Origin: Hydra vulgaris
Lineage: Eukaryota; Cnidaria; Hydrozoa; Anthoathecata; Hydridae
Direction: 5' to 3'
Length of the DNA stretch: 64,000 nt
Assembly (NCBI RefSeq): GCF_038396675.1
Contig: NC_088932.1
Coordinates: 30,733,501-30,797,500 of the forward strand
Positions 1 through 9,983 of this stretch are shown here, one piece after another. The notes under the pieces were generated by a model that was not told the DNA's origin, did no database searches, and was given only the letters and a program-made list of their open reading frames with translations. The first letter of the stretch is position 1, and each line of letters starts with the position of its first letter. Position numbers and translations under genes: made by a program.

Positions 1-31
1 ATACAAGGTGGGGGTGGCGGGTGTGGGAGGG

Positions 32-64
32 TATTCAAAAAAATGTAATACATTTTTTTGAATA
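32..64. repeat. Short perfect inverted repeat
   Basis: Two 16-base arms (32-47 and 49-64) are exact reverse complements around one base, inside a G-rich then C-rich stretch. The flanking sequence looks like the end of a degraded non-autonomous repeat. No coding potential is seen. Confidence 0.7.
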
Positions 65-270
65 CTCTCCACCTCCCTAAACACCTACGCTTTTAACCTA
101 CCTACCCAATATTTTATGATTTTAGTGTCTTTTTTTATTTTAGTGTCTCCTTACTCTGATAATTGATCCTCTGCCATCCTATCTCATATACGCCATTTGC
201 AGACAATTTTAGTCGAATAACTTATTACTCAAAGTAACAATTTTTTTTTTCAAATTAATTTTTTAGGTAA

Positions 271-430
271 ACCAAGAAGACCTAACAGTCTTGTCGCAAA
301 GCACCGCGAAAAAGCATTTAATTAGGAAGTTCACGCGTCCTTCCTTACCAATGGCGCGAAATATGTCGCTTCGAACCCAATTACAATACCCCAATCTACA
401 AATATTTGTTGTTGTGTCCACTACCTCAAA
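271..430 (-). mobile_element. tRNA-derived SINE relic (family B)
   Basis: Read on the minus strand, this matches two other places in the window (24838-24985 and the SINE split around 36826-37415). It has a box-B-like GGTTCGA, then 'TAAGGAAGG', then 'TTAAATGCT', then a 'GCGGTG' block ending in 'CTTCTTGG'. The box-A end (about 400-430) is worn. SINEs of this kind are transcribed by RNA polymerase III from tRNA-like promoters and mobilised by LINE enzymes. This copy is old and diverged. Confidence 0.6.
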
Positions 431-1458
431 CTATTTTAACTCCTACCCACTTCTATGAGAGTATTACTATAAACGCAGAATGTAATAGTTAATAGATTAT
501 TATGTGAACATATTTATTGCTTTCAGACAAGAGTGTTTGTCAATAACCGAAACTTGCAAAATTTACAAAGATGGCTTGATATCCGCATTTTTTAAATAAT
601 TTTACCAATACAAAATTTATTGAATAATACCTAACTGTTGGATAATAAAAAAACTTTCATATTTTTTTAGAATAATTAAATACTTAATAATTTATTTCAG
701 AGTAGAAAAAACACAGTTGGTTACGCAATGGTATATATAATATATAAAAATGGTGACGCAATGTTTTCTATACAAATGAGTACAACTCGATGTAACATGT
801 GTCAAGTCTCCATCTACGACTAAAATATGAGTGCCATTAATTGGACAATTAAAGTTCAATTAATTTATTTAATATTTATTTGATTAAATTAATTTTTAAC
901 AAATTGACTAAATTATTTATCAGGACTTTTTTAATGGCTGGAATGTACAGGCTGGTGAGCCACTGCACAAATTGCTTATCTTTCATCCATCTGGACGGAG
1001 ATATTGCGTATTCGGCATCGTTTGGACCACTTAAGCGCTAATTTTTGCACAGACGTTTATTTTATATAAAAATAATGTATGGCGCAAGACAATCTTGTGT
1101 TTGAACCACTGCCAATTGTTTCACCTATGTTGTTGACACGTCTATAAAAAGCTACTGCTACTGTTAAATGTAATAATTGAGCAGCTTTGTTAAGTGAATG
1201 GTTCGCCACTTTTTATTTTTGCTAATGCAAGCGCGACTTGATCTTTGGTTAGGCACTTCACACGATTTTACTATTATAATTATCCCTGGCTATAATTAAT
1301 ACCAAAGTACGTAGATAATAAAGGCGTTTTCAGAATGAATTTGGATAACTGGTTCTCAAGCTAAATTATTTTTATTGTTTTCTTTTTTACTAAAGAATCA
1401 AAGCATTCAGTTCTACAAACTATTATTCTCATATTGGGGGCCCCTAGGTAAGGATCTC

Positions 1459-1800
1459 ACTGGTCGTTTGCTCCATTTAAGACAATTGGATCAAAAGCTA
1501 TAAAAGCTTTGTTAAAACCTAAAAATTAACTTTAGTTAAAAAAAAGAGCTTTTTCAAATGGTCAGAGTGAACAAATTAAGTTACATTTATAAATATCAAG
1601 AAAATATATAAAAATCTCAGGGCTTGCTTCCCCCACTCAGCGCAATTAGGTCAAGAACAATCAAAGCTCTGTAAAAAGAATAAAAATTAATTTTAGTTAA
1701 AAAAAGAGCTTTTTCAAAATGTCAGAACGAACAAATTCATTTATATTTATAAATATTAGGTAAATGTGTAAAAATACACATGGCCCGTTGTCCCATTTCA
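1459..1800. repeat. Two-copy tandem duplication, unit about 160-170 bp
   Basis: The block around 1470-1630 recurs at about 1635-1800. Shared landmarks are a 'TTTAGTTAAAAAAA' run, 'GAGCTTTTTCAAA', 'GTCAGA.(C/T)GAACAAATT' and a 'TTTATAAATAT' stretch. The copies differ at many sites, so the duplication is not recent. Confidence 0.65.
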
Positions 1801-2308
1801 AACACACACACCAAAGTATGGTGTGTGTTTTTTTTTGCTTTTTTTGTGCGTAATCAATTATAAAAAAATTAATAAAAATTTATTGGTCATTTTAGACATA
1901 ATTATTTAACAAAAGCCCTATTTACCAAGCGAATATATTCCATTCAACCCCATAGTTAACCGTTTCCATTTTTAACTCATAACTTTTTACCGAAAATAAC
2001 AAATTTAATTTTGAAAAAATGGATAAAGATTGTCATAACTATTTCATTATATCCTCTATTTCATTCTATCCTCTATTTCATCCGCTTTTACTCTACTTTC
2101 TACAGATAACTTTATAAAAACACAGGTTTTAAGGTTTACATTTTTCCGTAATATTTCTTTATGTTTTAAAGCGTGTTAGTGCATTTTTTGACGTTAAAAT
2201 AATTAATTTAAAAAATTACGTTTTTCAAAAGAATTTTCCCAATAAAATCTTTAAATTGTTTATAGTATTGGCCCCAAGTTAAACTATCATTCTATTAAAA
2301 AAAAAACG

Positions 2309-2716
2309 TTCTGTAAATATTACGCACCGCTCAGGAGATCTATTAGATTTAGTAAAAAGTTCTGTAAATATTACGCACCGCTCAGGAGATCTATTAGATT
2401 TAGTAAAAAGTTCTGTAAATATTACGCACCGCTCAGGAGATCTATTAGATTTAGTAAAAAGTTCTGTAAATATTACGCACCGCTCAGGAGATCTATTAGA
2501 TTTAGTAAAAAGTTCTGTAAATATTACGCACCGCTCAGGAGATCTATTAAATTTAGTAAAAAGTTCTGTAAATATTACGCACCGCTCAGGAGATCTATTA
2601 AATTTAGTAAAAAGTTCTGTAAATATTACGCACCGCTCAGGAGATCTATTAAATTTAGTAAAAAGTTCTGTAAATATTACGCACCGCTCAGGAGATCTAT
2701 TAAATTTAGTAAGAGT
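2309..2716. repeat. 51-bp minisatellite, 8 copies
   Basis: Eight head-to-tail copies of a 51-base unit containing 'TTACGCACCGCTCAGGAGAT', starting at 2309, 2360, 2411, 2462, 2513, 2564, 2615 and 2666. The copies are almost identical. The one systematic difference is that copies 1-4 read 'ATTAGATTT' and copies 5-8 read 'ATTAAATTT'. The unit is a multiple of 3, but I see no sustained coding use. It is clearly more GC-rich than its surroundings. Confidence 0.95.
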
Positions 2717-2740
2717 TGCTCAACTAGCCCCGCCCTTTTC

Positions 2741-2840
2741 TTTGTTATAAATATAACTTGTAATGTAATTTGTTATAAATATAACTTGTAATGTAATTTG
2801 TTATAAATATAACTTGTAATGTAATTTGTTATAAATATAT
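2741..2840. repeat. 28-bp tandem repeat, about 3.6 copies
   Basis: Units of 28 bases ('TTTGTTATAAATATAACTTG' plus 'TAATGTAA') start at 2741, 2769, 2797 and 2825 (partial). Each contains the palindrome 'TTATAAATATAA'. It lies 24 bases after the 51-bp array, so two independent tandem expansions sit side by side. Confidence 0.9.
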
Positions 2841-3068
2841 AATAATGTTTTAAAAAAAAACTATATAATTTGTTTTTTAAAATAACTGTTTATTCAAGAT
2901 GCAACTAGCTTAATTGTTTATAACACAAAAGAGTTTTTAAATAAATTTAAGAATATTTATTTAAGAACAATAAAATAAATAAAAATTAATTATTACAAGA
3001 AGATACTTCCATATTTCATTTAAAAAATTAAGTTAAGGTGGTAGGTTTATGAAAAAATGGTGGTAGGC

Positions 3069-3690
3069 CTATGAAAAATCCAAACTTTCGTACATAAACA
3101 TCAACTTTTGAAAACATTCAGTTGTAATTCTGTTTCTCATTACATACAAATTGTTTAATGCGTCAAAGAAAAGGTCACATGCTGATTTTGGTGCTTGATT
3201 TATTGATAACTTAAATTTTTTTGATTCGATTGTCACCTTTTTAACTGGAACTATTTCATAAACTTTTTTTGTCAGATAAAAATCAGACAAAAATTCCTTC
3301 ACGCATTTAAAATATTTTTTTCCTCATACTTTAAAAAAAATTGAAAACTTTTATAATTTAGATCCAAAAAAGTGGCGCATAATAAAAACTAATTATTCTT
3401 TAATCCGTATCTGTGTAAGTTTGTAAATATTCTAACAAATGCAATTTTCATAGCACAGTTATATGAGAGGGTTTCGCCCGAAATTAATACGATTACTTAA
3501 TTGAACCTTGCTAATGCATTTACCGTTTTTTTTAAGTTAACAATTTCATCATCATCAAGCAAATATTTTCTCATGTATTTGTGATGCTGTTTCGAATTAA
3601 ATATATCTTTTACGTAGGAGTGAAGTTTAAGCATTCTTTCTTCCATTTGAAACGTGAAGTGCCAACGAGTTCATATCTTTAAATTTTTTT
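3069..3690 (-). pseudogene. hAT transposase remnant, C-terminal half
   Basis: Minus-strand translation in shifting frames gives hAT landmarks in order: 'TRWHFTFQMEERMLKL' (the family's TRWNST-type segment) near 3650, 'LCATFLDLNYK' (the ATFLDPRFK-type segment) near 3370, and at 3069-3200 the C-terminal dimerisation signature ending 'RNRITTECFQKLMFM'. Several stops and frameshifts show it is dead. The first half of the same transposase lies at 5796-6248, and a LINE sits between the halves. hAT transposases are RNase-H-fold DDE enzymes that cut and paste their element. Confidence 0.7.
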
Positions 3691-3889
3691 TTCATCTTCG
3701 CTTCCAACAAGGCTGCAAACAACCACTAATTAGAGTTGGAAGTTACTGGAAGAGAAAAGATAAAGATTCTAGAGCAAGATAACGATTGACAGACGACTTA
3801 AAAGATTGCAAATTATATGAATCAAATTATATGTAGCAGAAGTGAGATCCTTTTCAAGCTCAAATGCCCCCTCCAAGCAATCAGAGAGT

Positions 3890-4188
3890 GTTGGCTTCTT
3901 ATCACGACAAGAATATGGTAGTATCATCAGTAGATGTGAAAATATCTGGAAAATCTTTAATGTAAATTAAAAAGAGTAGAGGGTCAAGGATTGAACCTTG
4001 AGGAACCCCTGAATTTACAGAATAAGAAGAAGAGTGCTGTCTATCGAGGACAACTTTTATACTACAATTGGAAAGGAAGGGTTCAATAATCTTAAAGATG
4101 CCACCAGATACACCGTAAGAAGAAAGCTTATGGAAAAGACCAGCATGCCAAACTAAAGTTTGGCATGCTGGTCTTTTCCATAAGCTTT
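3890..4188 (-). pseudogene. LINE reverse transcriptase fragment
   Basis: On the minus strand the frame reads 'KVWHAGLFHKLSSYGVSGG'-like sequence (without its first residue), then 'GVPQGSILDPLLFLIYI' (RT motif B region), then a 'TDDTT' remnant of the catalytic YADD box. Motif A and everything N-terminal to it are gone. The usual Y/F-A-D-D is degraded and a stop follows soon after, so the enzyme is inactive. It is part of the LINE at 3688-5795. Confidence 0.75.
4123..4188. repeat. Perfect 32-bp inverted repeat at a LINE deletion junction
   Basis: Arms 4123-4154 and 4157-4188 are exact reverse complements separated by two bases. The left arm is RT coding sequence (VWHAGLFHKL on the minus strand). 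The right arm is the same sequence inverted and joined to the linker region. This looks like a snap-back or twin-priming junction formed when the element inserted or rearranged. Confidence 0.9.
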
Positions 4189-4508
4189 GTTATCTCAAGA
4201 GCCTAATTTTTGTGATGAAATACAAGATTTCATGACCTGAGAAGAGCGGACTTTGGCGTTAGACAAAACCTTTTTACAATGGTTTCTAGCAGTAATGAAC
4301 AGACGTCTGTTTTCTGGAGAATTGTTTTGCTAATAGATATAGAAGTAACAATTTCAATAGGAAATTGCAGCAGTACAATGTGAGGAAAACCATGGAAAAG
4401 AATGAGGCTTGACCTGAAATTGTTGATTGGGAATAAAAGATTCCATACCAGCCTGATTTGATGAAGTTATGTAAGAGGCGCATTTGTCAGCAGGAAGACA
4501 AAAGATTT

Positions 4509-5221
4509 CTACCTAAAGGCTGTCACGAAGAAAATCATGGAAGAGTTCCAATCAGCTTTAAGGTAGTTGTAAGCGGTACGATGATAGGGGGATTCAGATA
4601 AAGAAGAAGAATGAGATAACGTTTTTAGAGAGATCAAACCGTGATCCCAAGTACCTGAGGGTGAATGTAGAGAAACTGAGCACTGACTAGGATCAGAAAC
4701 AAAAAGTCGAGTAGAGAAAATAAATGATTCGGGTTGTCTGGAAAGCAAGTTGGAAAGTTGACTATTTGAGTTAGGGATTAAGAAAGACAAAAGTTGTGGG
4801 CTTTAATGCCTGCAAAGTCACTGACACTAAAGCTAAACCATTCAGTGTGATGAGCATTAAAGTCACCGACAACAACAATATTAGTTGATGGAAAAAGAAA
4901 GAGGGCTAGGTCAATTTGATCAGAAATAACATCAAAAAGAGTGCAGTCTTGAGATGAAGTAGAGCAGTATAGAAAAAAGAGAAAGACAGTAGAGTAACGT
5001 GCTGCTAAACGAATGCACATAAAAGAATAGTCTGTGGATTCAAACCTAGTTACCCTACAAAGGAGTAAATTCTTACGAATGTAAATGCTCAGGCCAAGCA
5101 TGTGACTATTAGAGTCTTTACAAATTAAAGGAAGAAAACCATCAACACTAAGATCACAAGATGAGACACCCAAACTCAAATAAGTCTCACAAAAAACAAG
5201 TATGTTTGGTGAACTTTGCAA
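4509..5221 (-). pseudogene. LINE apurinic/apyrimidinic-type endonuclease domain
   Basis: Two overlapping minus-strand frames (5221 to 4778, then 4790 to 4509) give the endonuclease that nicks target DNA for LINE insertion. The first frame holds 'VFCETYLS' near its start and the diagnostic 'NIVVVGDFNAHHTEW', in which GDFN is the catalytic/metal-binding motif. The second holds 'GTWDHGLISL', corresponding to the SDH-type end of the fold. The +/-1 shift near 4785 shows that the copy is broken. A host nuclease is unlikely given the linked RT fragment. Confidence 0.8.
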
Positions 5222-5795
5222 GAGATAAGACTCAACAGAAGAAAAGTTACTTCGAAGACCACGAATATTAGTGAATGATAGGTTTAGAGAACTTGGTTAT
5301 GACGATGGTTTTTTGTGTTTTACTGTTTTTGATACTTTATTCATTTTTAAATTTGTTTAAAGAACTTGACTCAAAACATAGATTGTACTTAGTACACTGT
5401 TTAATAGCCCAAACAATTGCCTCATTACTATTGATAAACCCTAAGCCGTAACAAAGGGCTCCAAATGTGGCCTTGGCAATACACACCGAAAGTACAAATA
5501 AGGATACCACCCATGCGCAACATAGCACTGTCAATATTTTGATATTTTTTAACTGTTAATGGAATCAGCCTCTCTGAGAGCTATCACAGAGTTCGGGAAA
5601 CCTGATTACCAGCCGGCCTCAGAACCATAAAACTGAGTTTTAGAGCTGTACTCTCATTAGGAGATAATAGAATGAGTTGCCTAGTCATAAAAACAGAGAC
5701 ACAAGCAAAACCCATGCATTGAGTCAAGAAGATCCAGCTTCAACATCCTAAACAAGAAACAATGTATTAAAAATACATCTGTCCCAGCCTGATAT
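5222..5795 (-). other. 5' part of the LINE, no intact frame
   Basis: The minus strand contains short frames only, for example 5337-5534, which reads 'LCYGLGFINSNEAIVW'. I do not recognise an ORF1 domain. The stretch ends abruptly at about 5795 where hAT sequence resumes, which sets the 5' boundary of this copy. Confidence 0.45.
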
Positions 5796-6248
5796 ATGAA
5801 GTATTTAAATGAAGAATTAAATGAAGGATGTAATTTTTTTCGACGCCTTTTTGTTTTGAAAGATTTAACATTTTTTCTGCACTTGATTAATATTTTTATA
5901 ATGAAAAAGAATTTAGACAAACTATCATTTTCACCTTCTTCAAGTAAATATATGGCATGTTTTACAACTAGTTGCAAACCATACCCCAAGCAACTTATTG
6001 GTTAAATGTTTAAACTAACTTTTAAAGAATTTAGACAGTTGGTCACGTTATTGGCGTTGTCGGATACTACACTTATTATTTTATCATCCACTTTGAATTT
6101 TTCAAGGTTTTTCAGCAAAGCCTCTTTTAAATTATCTGTTAAAGCAGAAAACCATTACTTCGAGGTTTTCATAAACTTTATCGTGTTGACAAATTTGTTG
6201 AACATAATAAAAGTTATGACAATTGAATCAATTAGAGAAGTTCATTAA
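5796..6248 (-). pseudogene. hAT transposase remnant, central part
   Basis: The minus strand reads 'FKVDDKIISVVSDNANN', the hAT segment with the second catalytic Asp in a TDNAAN-like context, then 'YGLQLVVKHAIYLLE', the CFAHTLQLVV-like segment. The frame then runs 'KTKRRRKKLHPSFNSSFKYF' up to the LINE boundary. Together with 3069-3690 this gives one hAT transposase in collinear order. Stops and a frameshift near 6005 show decay. Confidence 0.7.
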
Positions 6249-7120
6249 AACTAATTTAAATTAGAGAAATTTCAAAAAAAATTTATAATTTGTGACAATC
6301 AGGTAATAAAAATGTTTTGTTTGTACTTAGTATTTCCCTCGATTTTTTCTTATGAATTACTTAACAATCGATTTTTTAGCAGAATAACTCAGTCAAAAAC
6401 AGCTGATATTTTATACCGAATACATAATTAGTTAATATTACTTTATCTTTTGAAAGAAAAACAAAAATGGTAGTTTAATAAGATATATATTTAAACAATA
6501 TAAATATAATAAAAAACTTTAAATGTCTAGTTTATACAATCTAATTGCCATCAGTGTAAATATTTGCAATTTTATGATTATAAAACTAAATAATTTATGA
6601 ATTATTACATTAATTTTTATAAACTGATTTCCCATAAATATTTTTTATAAATTAATATCACTTCAATTATAAATTTAAAAACTCTTTCACCAAAAACCTT
6701 AAAAACAAATCTTAAAATTGATGCTCTTTAGGGACTGTTCAATAATTATGTAAACAAAATAGGGGAAGGGGTCTAACATTTTTCAAGGTGGAGGGGGAGA
6801 AGTCAAGACAAGTTGATGTCAACAATGTTACTTTTTAAAAAAAGTTTGCTTAATTTAAAAAATTTTTTTTTGCAGCGTTTGCAGTCCTGAGTTACACTCT
6901 CGTTCAACCTTTAATACTTGAATAAAGCTACTTATATTCCTATTTTTTAAAAACCGTGATGTGCTTTAAAAAGATCCAACACATACAGAATTAAATAAAT
7001 ACACATGAGATGTTTACACGTAACACTATTATATTTTCAAGGTTGTTGTTGGTTAGTCTTCTGTACAAATATAAGATTTGTGCAAGTACATGGTCTACAT
7101 TATATTATTTAAATGTTTAT
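6249..7120. other. No gene seen
   Basis: AT-rich sequence with stops in all frames. At about 6730-6820 there is a G-rich block of the kind seen at the ends of several degraded repeats elsewhere in the window. Nothing else can be supported. Confidence 0.5.
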
Positions 7121-7121
7121 A

Positions 7122-7200
7122 CCAGGGATCGGCAAGTAGCGGCTTGCAAGCTTCTTATAGTTCTTTCGATGTGAAGATACAGCTCTTTAACTCCGTGCAC
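7122..7200. mobile_element. hAT-like terminal sequence
   Basis: The sequence starts 'CAGGGATCGGCAAGTAGCGG', which resembles the CAGGGGTCGGCAA-type termini of hAT elements. No matching opposite end or 8-bp target duplication could be located, so it may be a solitary relic. Confidence 0.3.
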
Positions 7201-7304
7201 AAATATTATTATAATATTAAAATAAAGTTGTTGAAAGGTCTTTAAAAACTGTAATATTTTGTAAATTTTAACATTGTTTATGCAATTTTTTAAAAGTTTT
7301 AAAA

Positions 7305-7331
7305 ACTCATTGATAAAATTTATCAATGAGT
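7305..7331. repeat. 13-bp perfect inverted repeat
   Basis: Arms 7305-7317 and 7319-7331 ('ACTCATTGATAAA' and its reverse complement) flank a single A. Confidence 0.75.
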
Positions 7332-7379
7332 ATTAATTTAGTTAAGAATAGTAAAAAATTGATCAGGAAGCTGAATAAG

Positions 7380-7850
7380 TGCGAATTACATAAGTGCAAA
7401 GCAGTTGCAAAATCTGGCATAAGTGCGAATTGGCATAATTGTACCAAGAGTATTTGCAAAGATTAGAATAACTACGAATCCTATGTTAATGTTTTCGAAT
7501 TCGTTTGGGGCACTTATGCTAGTTTTTGTAAAATTTTTTGATGCACATATGCCAGTTCACACATATGGTAATTTATACTTTGCGCTAATAACAGTTTTTG
7601 CAACTGCTTCGCACTTATGCCAATGCTTGCAAATTCTTTCGGCGCACGTTATTTTTTCTAAACTGTTTTACACTTATGCCAGTTTGCACTTATGTTAATA
7701 TTAGCAAATTTTTATGCCGCATTTATGCCGATTCCAGTTTTTGTAACTGCTTTGCACTTATGCTAATGTTTGCAAATTCTTTTGGTGCGCTTATGGTAAT
7801 TCACAGTTATGCCAGTTTTTGCAACTGCTTTGCATTTATGCTAGTTCACT
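7380..7850. repeat. Degenerate repeat cluster with one inverted unit
   Basis: The motif 'TTTGCAACTGCTTTGCACTT' with 'ATGCCAGTTT' or 'ATGCTAATGTTTGCAAATTC' recurs about five times on the + strand between 7500 and 7850. The first unit (about 7380-7440) is the same motif in inverse orientation, so the cluster can fold back on itself. The open frames at 7423-7698 and 7598-8023 are by-products of this repetition, not genes. Confidence 0.65.
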
Positions 7851-7854
7851 CCAG

Positions 7855-8000
7855 AGTTGTTAACAAGGCCAAAAGTTTCAAGGTTATGGACAAAACTTTC
7901 AAGACCAAGATAAAGAGTTCTAAGGCCAAAGCCTACCCAAACATTTTCAAGACCAAAGACTTAAATTTTGGCCTTACGTTAAAGCCAATTATTAACAAAA
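7855..8000. repeat. Degenerate AAGGCCAA/CAAGA-rich repeat
   Basis: Purine-rich sequence with repeated 'AAGGCCAAA', 'TTTCAAG' and 'CAAGACCAA' words. The same word set recurs at 8520-8690. It looks like a drifting short tandem repeat. Confidence 0.5.
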
Positions 8001-8025
8001 CTGTAATAATTTCACAATTGTAATA

Positions 8026-8091
8026 ATTTCACAACATGTGGTTTCATTGTCACAGCAAGTGCTGTGACAATGAAACCACCTGTTGTGAAAT
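8026..8091. repeat. 32-bp inverted repeat (hairpin)
   Basis: Arms 8026-8057 and 8060-8091 are complementary with one mismatch and a two-base loop. The left arm contains 'GGTTTCATTGTCACAGCA'. It could be a miniature palindromic element or a recent snap-back event. Confidence 0.85.
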
Positions 8092-8430
8092 TAGACCAAG
8101 GTTGTGCTCAGAACTCTACGAAGTCAATAAGAAAATATACTTTTAGATAAAAATAAATAAATACTTTAAATAAATTATAATTTAAGTATGATAAAAACTA
8201 TTTTAATTCAAAAAACCTTTAAAATTCTGTTTCTAATTTTAAGAAAAAATCATGTGTTTAAATCTTATTTTAAATTTTGAAATGTTTTAACTAATAAAAA
8301 ATATTAAGATAAGTTAAATAGACGTAATAAATTCCCGTTAACCAATCATGTCATTGATTGTTGTTAAAACACAAAATTAAGTTATAAAGTTTTTAAGTAA
8401 ACAAAAATAATTCTTGTAAACAAAATCAAC

Positions 8431-8512
8431 TGTAGTAAAATTTTTAAAATACAAAAGAAAGTTCTGAATTCTGTAGTAAAATTTTTAAAATACAAAAGAA
8501 TGTTCTGAATTC
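8431..8512. repeat. 41-bp tandem duplication
   Basis: Copies 8431-8471 and 8472-8512 differ at one position (GAAAG versus GAATG). Each ends in 'GTTCTGAATTC'. Confidence 0.85.
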
Positions 8513-8519
8513 TTAATAA

Positions 8520-8690
8520 AAAGTGGATGGCCAAAGCCAAAACAAACAAGGCTAGGGCCAAAATTTTCAAGGCCATGGGCAACAGTTTTAACGTCAAGAT
8601 CAACGTCAAGATCAAGGTCTTACTTTTTGGCCTTAAGGCAAGGCTAAGGACAAGGTCAAGGCCAAGGACTAACAACTCTGGTTCGCTCTT
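8520..8690. repeat. Degenerate AAGGCCAA/GTCAAGATCAA repeat
   Basis: Repeated words 'AAGGCCAA', 'GTCAAGATCAA' and 'AAGGCAAGG' run through the stretch. It is related to 7855-8000 and open in more than one frame because of its composition. The predicted frames at 8382-8708 and 8527-8772 are therefore not credible genes. Confidence 0.5.
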
Positions 8691-8699
8691 AAACATATT

Positions 8700-9126
8700 T
8701 GCTGTCATGAAACTCGCACTTAATCAGTCACCTTTGATTGGGTTGTTTTTTTTTGCAAAGTGGATAAAATAATATCCAGTTTTCTTTTTTTTTTTTATTT
8801 GTTTTTTTTTTAAAAACCACGAACTATCAATAACGCTTTCGTATAATAAATCAAAACGTTTCCTTAATAAACTCCAAAACGGACTGAAAAAAACAGTTTT
8901 ATTGATAAATGGAACAAATTAATTGTTTCTTAATTTTAATTTGTTCCCTACAGTTTATAAAAAGAGTTGACTTTTTTTTTTTTTGCATATCCGTTTTGTT
9001 ATTATTTTTATACATATTGTGATTATATATTATGTAAAAAAAAAAAAAAAATTTTTATACTCTCAAACTAAATCTTATACACAGTTTCTTATACATACGA
9101 TTTTCATCTGTTACTATTTTCTAATA
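8700..9126. other. No gene seen
   Basis: Homopolymer-rich AT sequence leading up to the large transposon. The last bases before it are 'TCTAATA' followed by TTAA. Confidence 0.5.
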
Positions 9127-9130
9127 TTAA

Positions 9131-9779
9131 GAGCCGTTTTTTCTAAGAATCAGGCAAATTCCTGAAACTGTGGAAGTGACCTCCTCCAAATTGCTTGAAT
9201 TTTTTATATATTGATCAGAATATAGAAAAAACCTGTTGGGGAAAAAAAAAATTTTCAAAAATGTTTCGTTCACTCGGAATCTGGGCTTAAATTTTTGAGA
9301 TTTTTTTAAAAATTTTTAGAAATTAGTTTTTGCCACCTTTGAACCCATTTTTTTGGCAAGGCAAAAAGTTGCACATAGCTTTTGTAGTTAATATCAGACG
9401 TAACCCAAAAGCTCTCTCCAAAAAATATAAAAAAGTTGCGTGACACTGTGCGGTTGGCTAATTATCATAGTTCAAAAGTACAAAATCAATCAGTTTTGTC
9501 AACTTTTAATCGGAGTTAATTCTAGCGGCGAAGTGTTGCACACAATTTTTCTTTTAGGATTTGAAATTATCAAAGGTATTGAGTCTAAAAATGCAAAGAA
9601 AGTTATGTGATACCTAAGGCCTATTAATATATTAAGGCTTGAAATTGGAAAAAAATGTTTTAGTATACTTACAAAATGAACCATTACGGCAGAGGCGCTT
9701 AGTTTTGTAAAAATGTAAACATATCCAACTGTCAATACAAAAAGGTCCTAACATAATAATAAAAAAAATTCGTGTGATT
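9131..9779. repeat. Left terminal inverted repeat of the 6-kb transposon
   Basis: From 9199 inward this is the reverse complement of 14538-15117 with very few differences, for example near 9435 and 9505. The inner boundary is 'CGTGTGA' at about 9779. Bases 9143-9205 have no counterpart at the other end. The repeat contains a 78-codon frame (9735 to 9499) that reads outward, duplicated at the other end. Confidence 0.85.
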
Positions 9780-9983
9780 TTGTCACACGCATGATATAAC
9801 ATGAATTAAAAACTGAACAAAAATCTAACATCAAGATAACTATATTGCTAATTAAATAGAACATAAATCAAACATTTAAATGTTTTTCCATTTAAAAATT
9901 AGTTTTTCATTTATTAATAGAGTCATTTACACACATTATCCACCACATCACACATAATTTCTACTCTGCTGCAGTAAGTTTCT

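Larger units (their letters stand above)
65..2308. other. Non-genic stretch with repeat relics
   Basis: I see no gene here. The stretch holds a minus-strand SINE relic (about 271-430), a two-copy tandem duplication (about 1459-1800) and a short hairpin of (AC)n/(GT)n arms at 1801-1830. Bases 930-1440 are less AT-rich and read like part of an old mobile element, but every frame is interrupted and I cannot name the family. Confidence 0.5.
3688..5795 (-). mobile_element. CR1/Jockey-like LINE, internally deleted
   Basis: A non-LTR retrotransposon copy on the minus strand. The 3' end is marked by a run of T (poly-A on the element strand) at about 3688-3696. Going upstream come the C-terminal tail, an RT block (3890-4188), a linker (4190-4500), an apurinic-type endonuclease (4509-5221) and a 5' region to about 5795. 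Most of the RT fingers and palm is missing between the linker and the RT block, and an inverted duplication of 32 bp marks that junction. The element interrupts a hAT transposase remnant. Copies of the same family lie at 48560-48640, 51310-51500, 58672-59320 and perhaps 63650-64000. Confidence 0.75.

Noticed and set aside
930-1440. Possible coding stretch with 'HKLLIFHPSGRRYCVFGIVW'
   Set aside because: Stops in every frame soon after, no recognisable motif, and no splice sites that would rescue it.
2309-2716. CRISPR-like array
   Set aside because: The 51-bp units are contiguous with no unique spacers, in a eukaryotic genome; it is a minisatellite.
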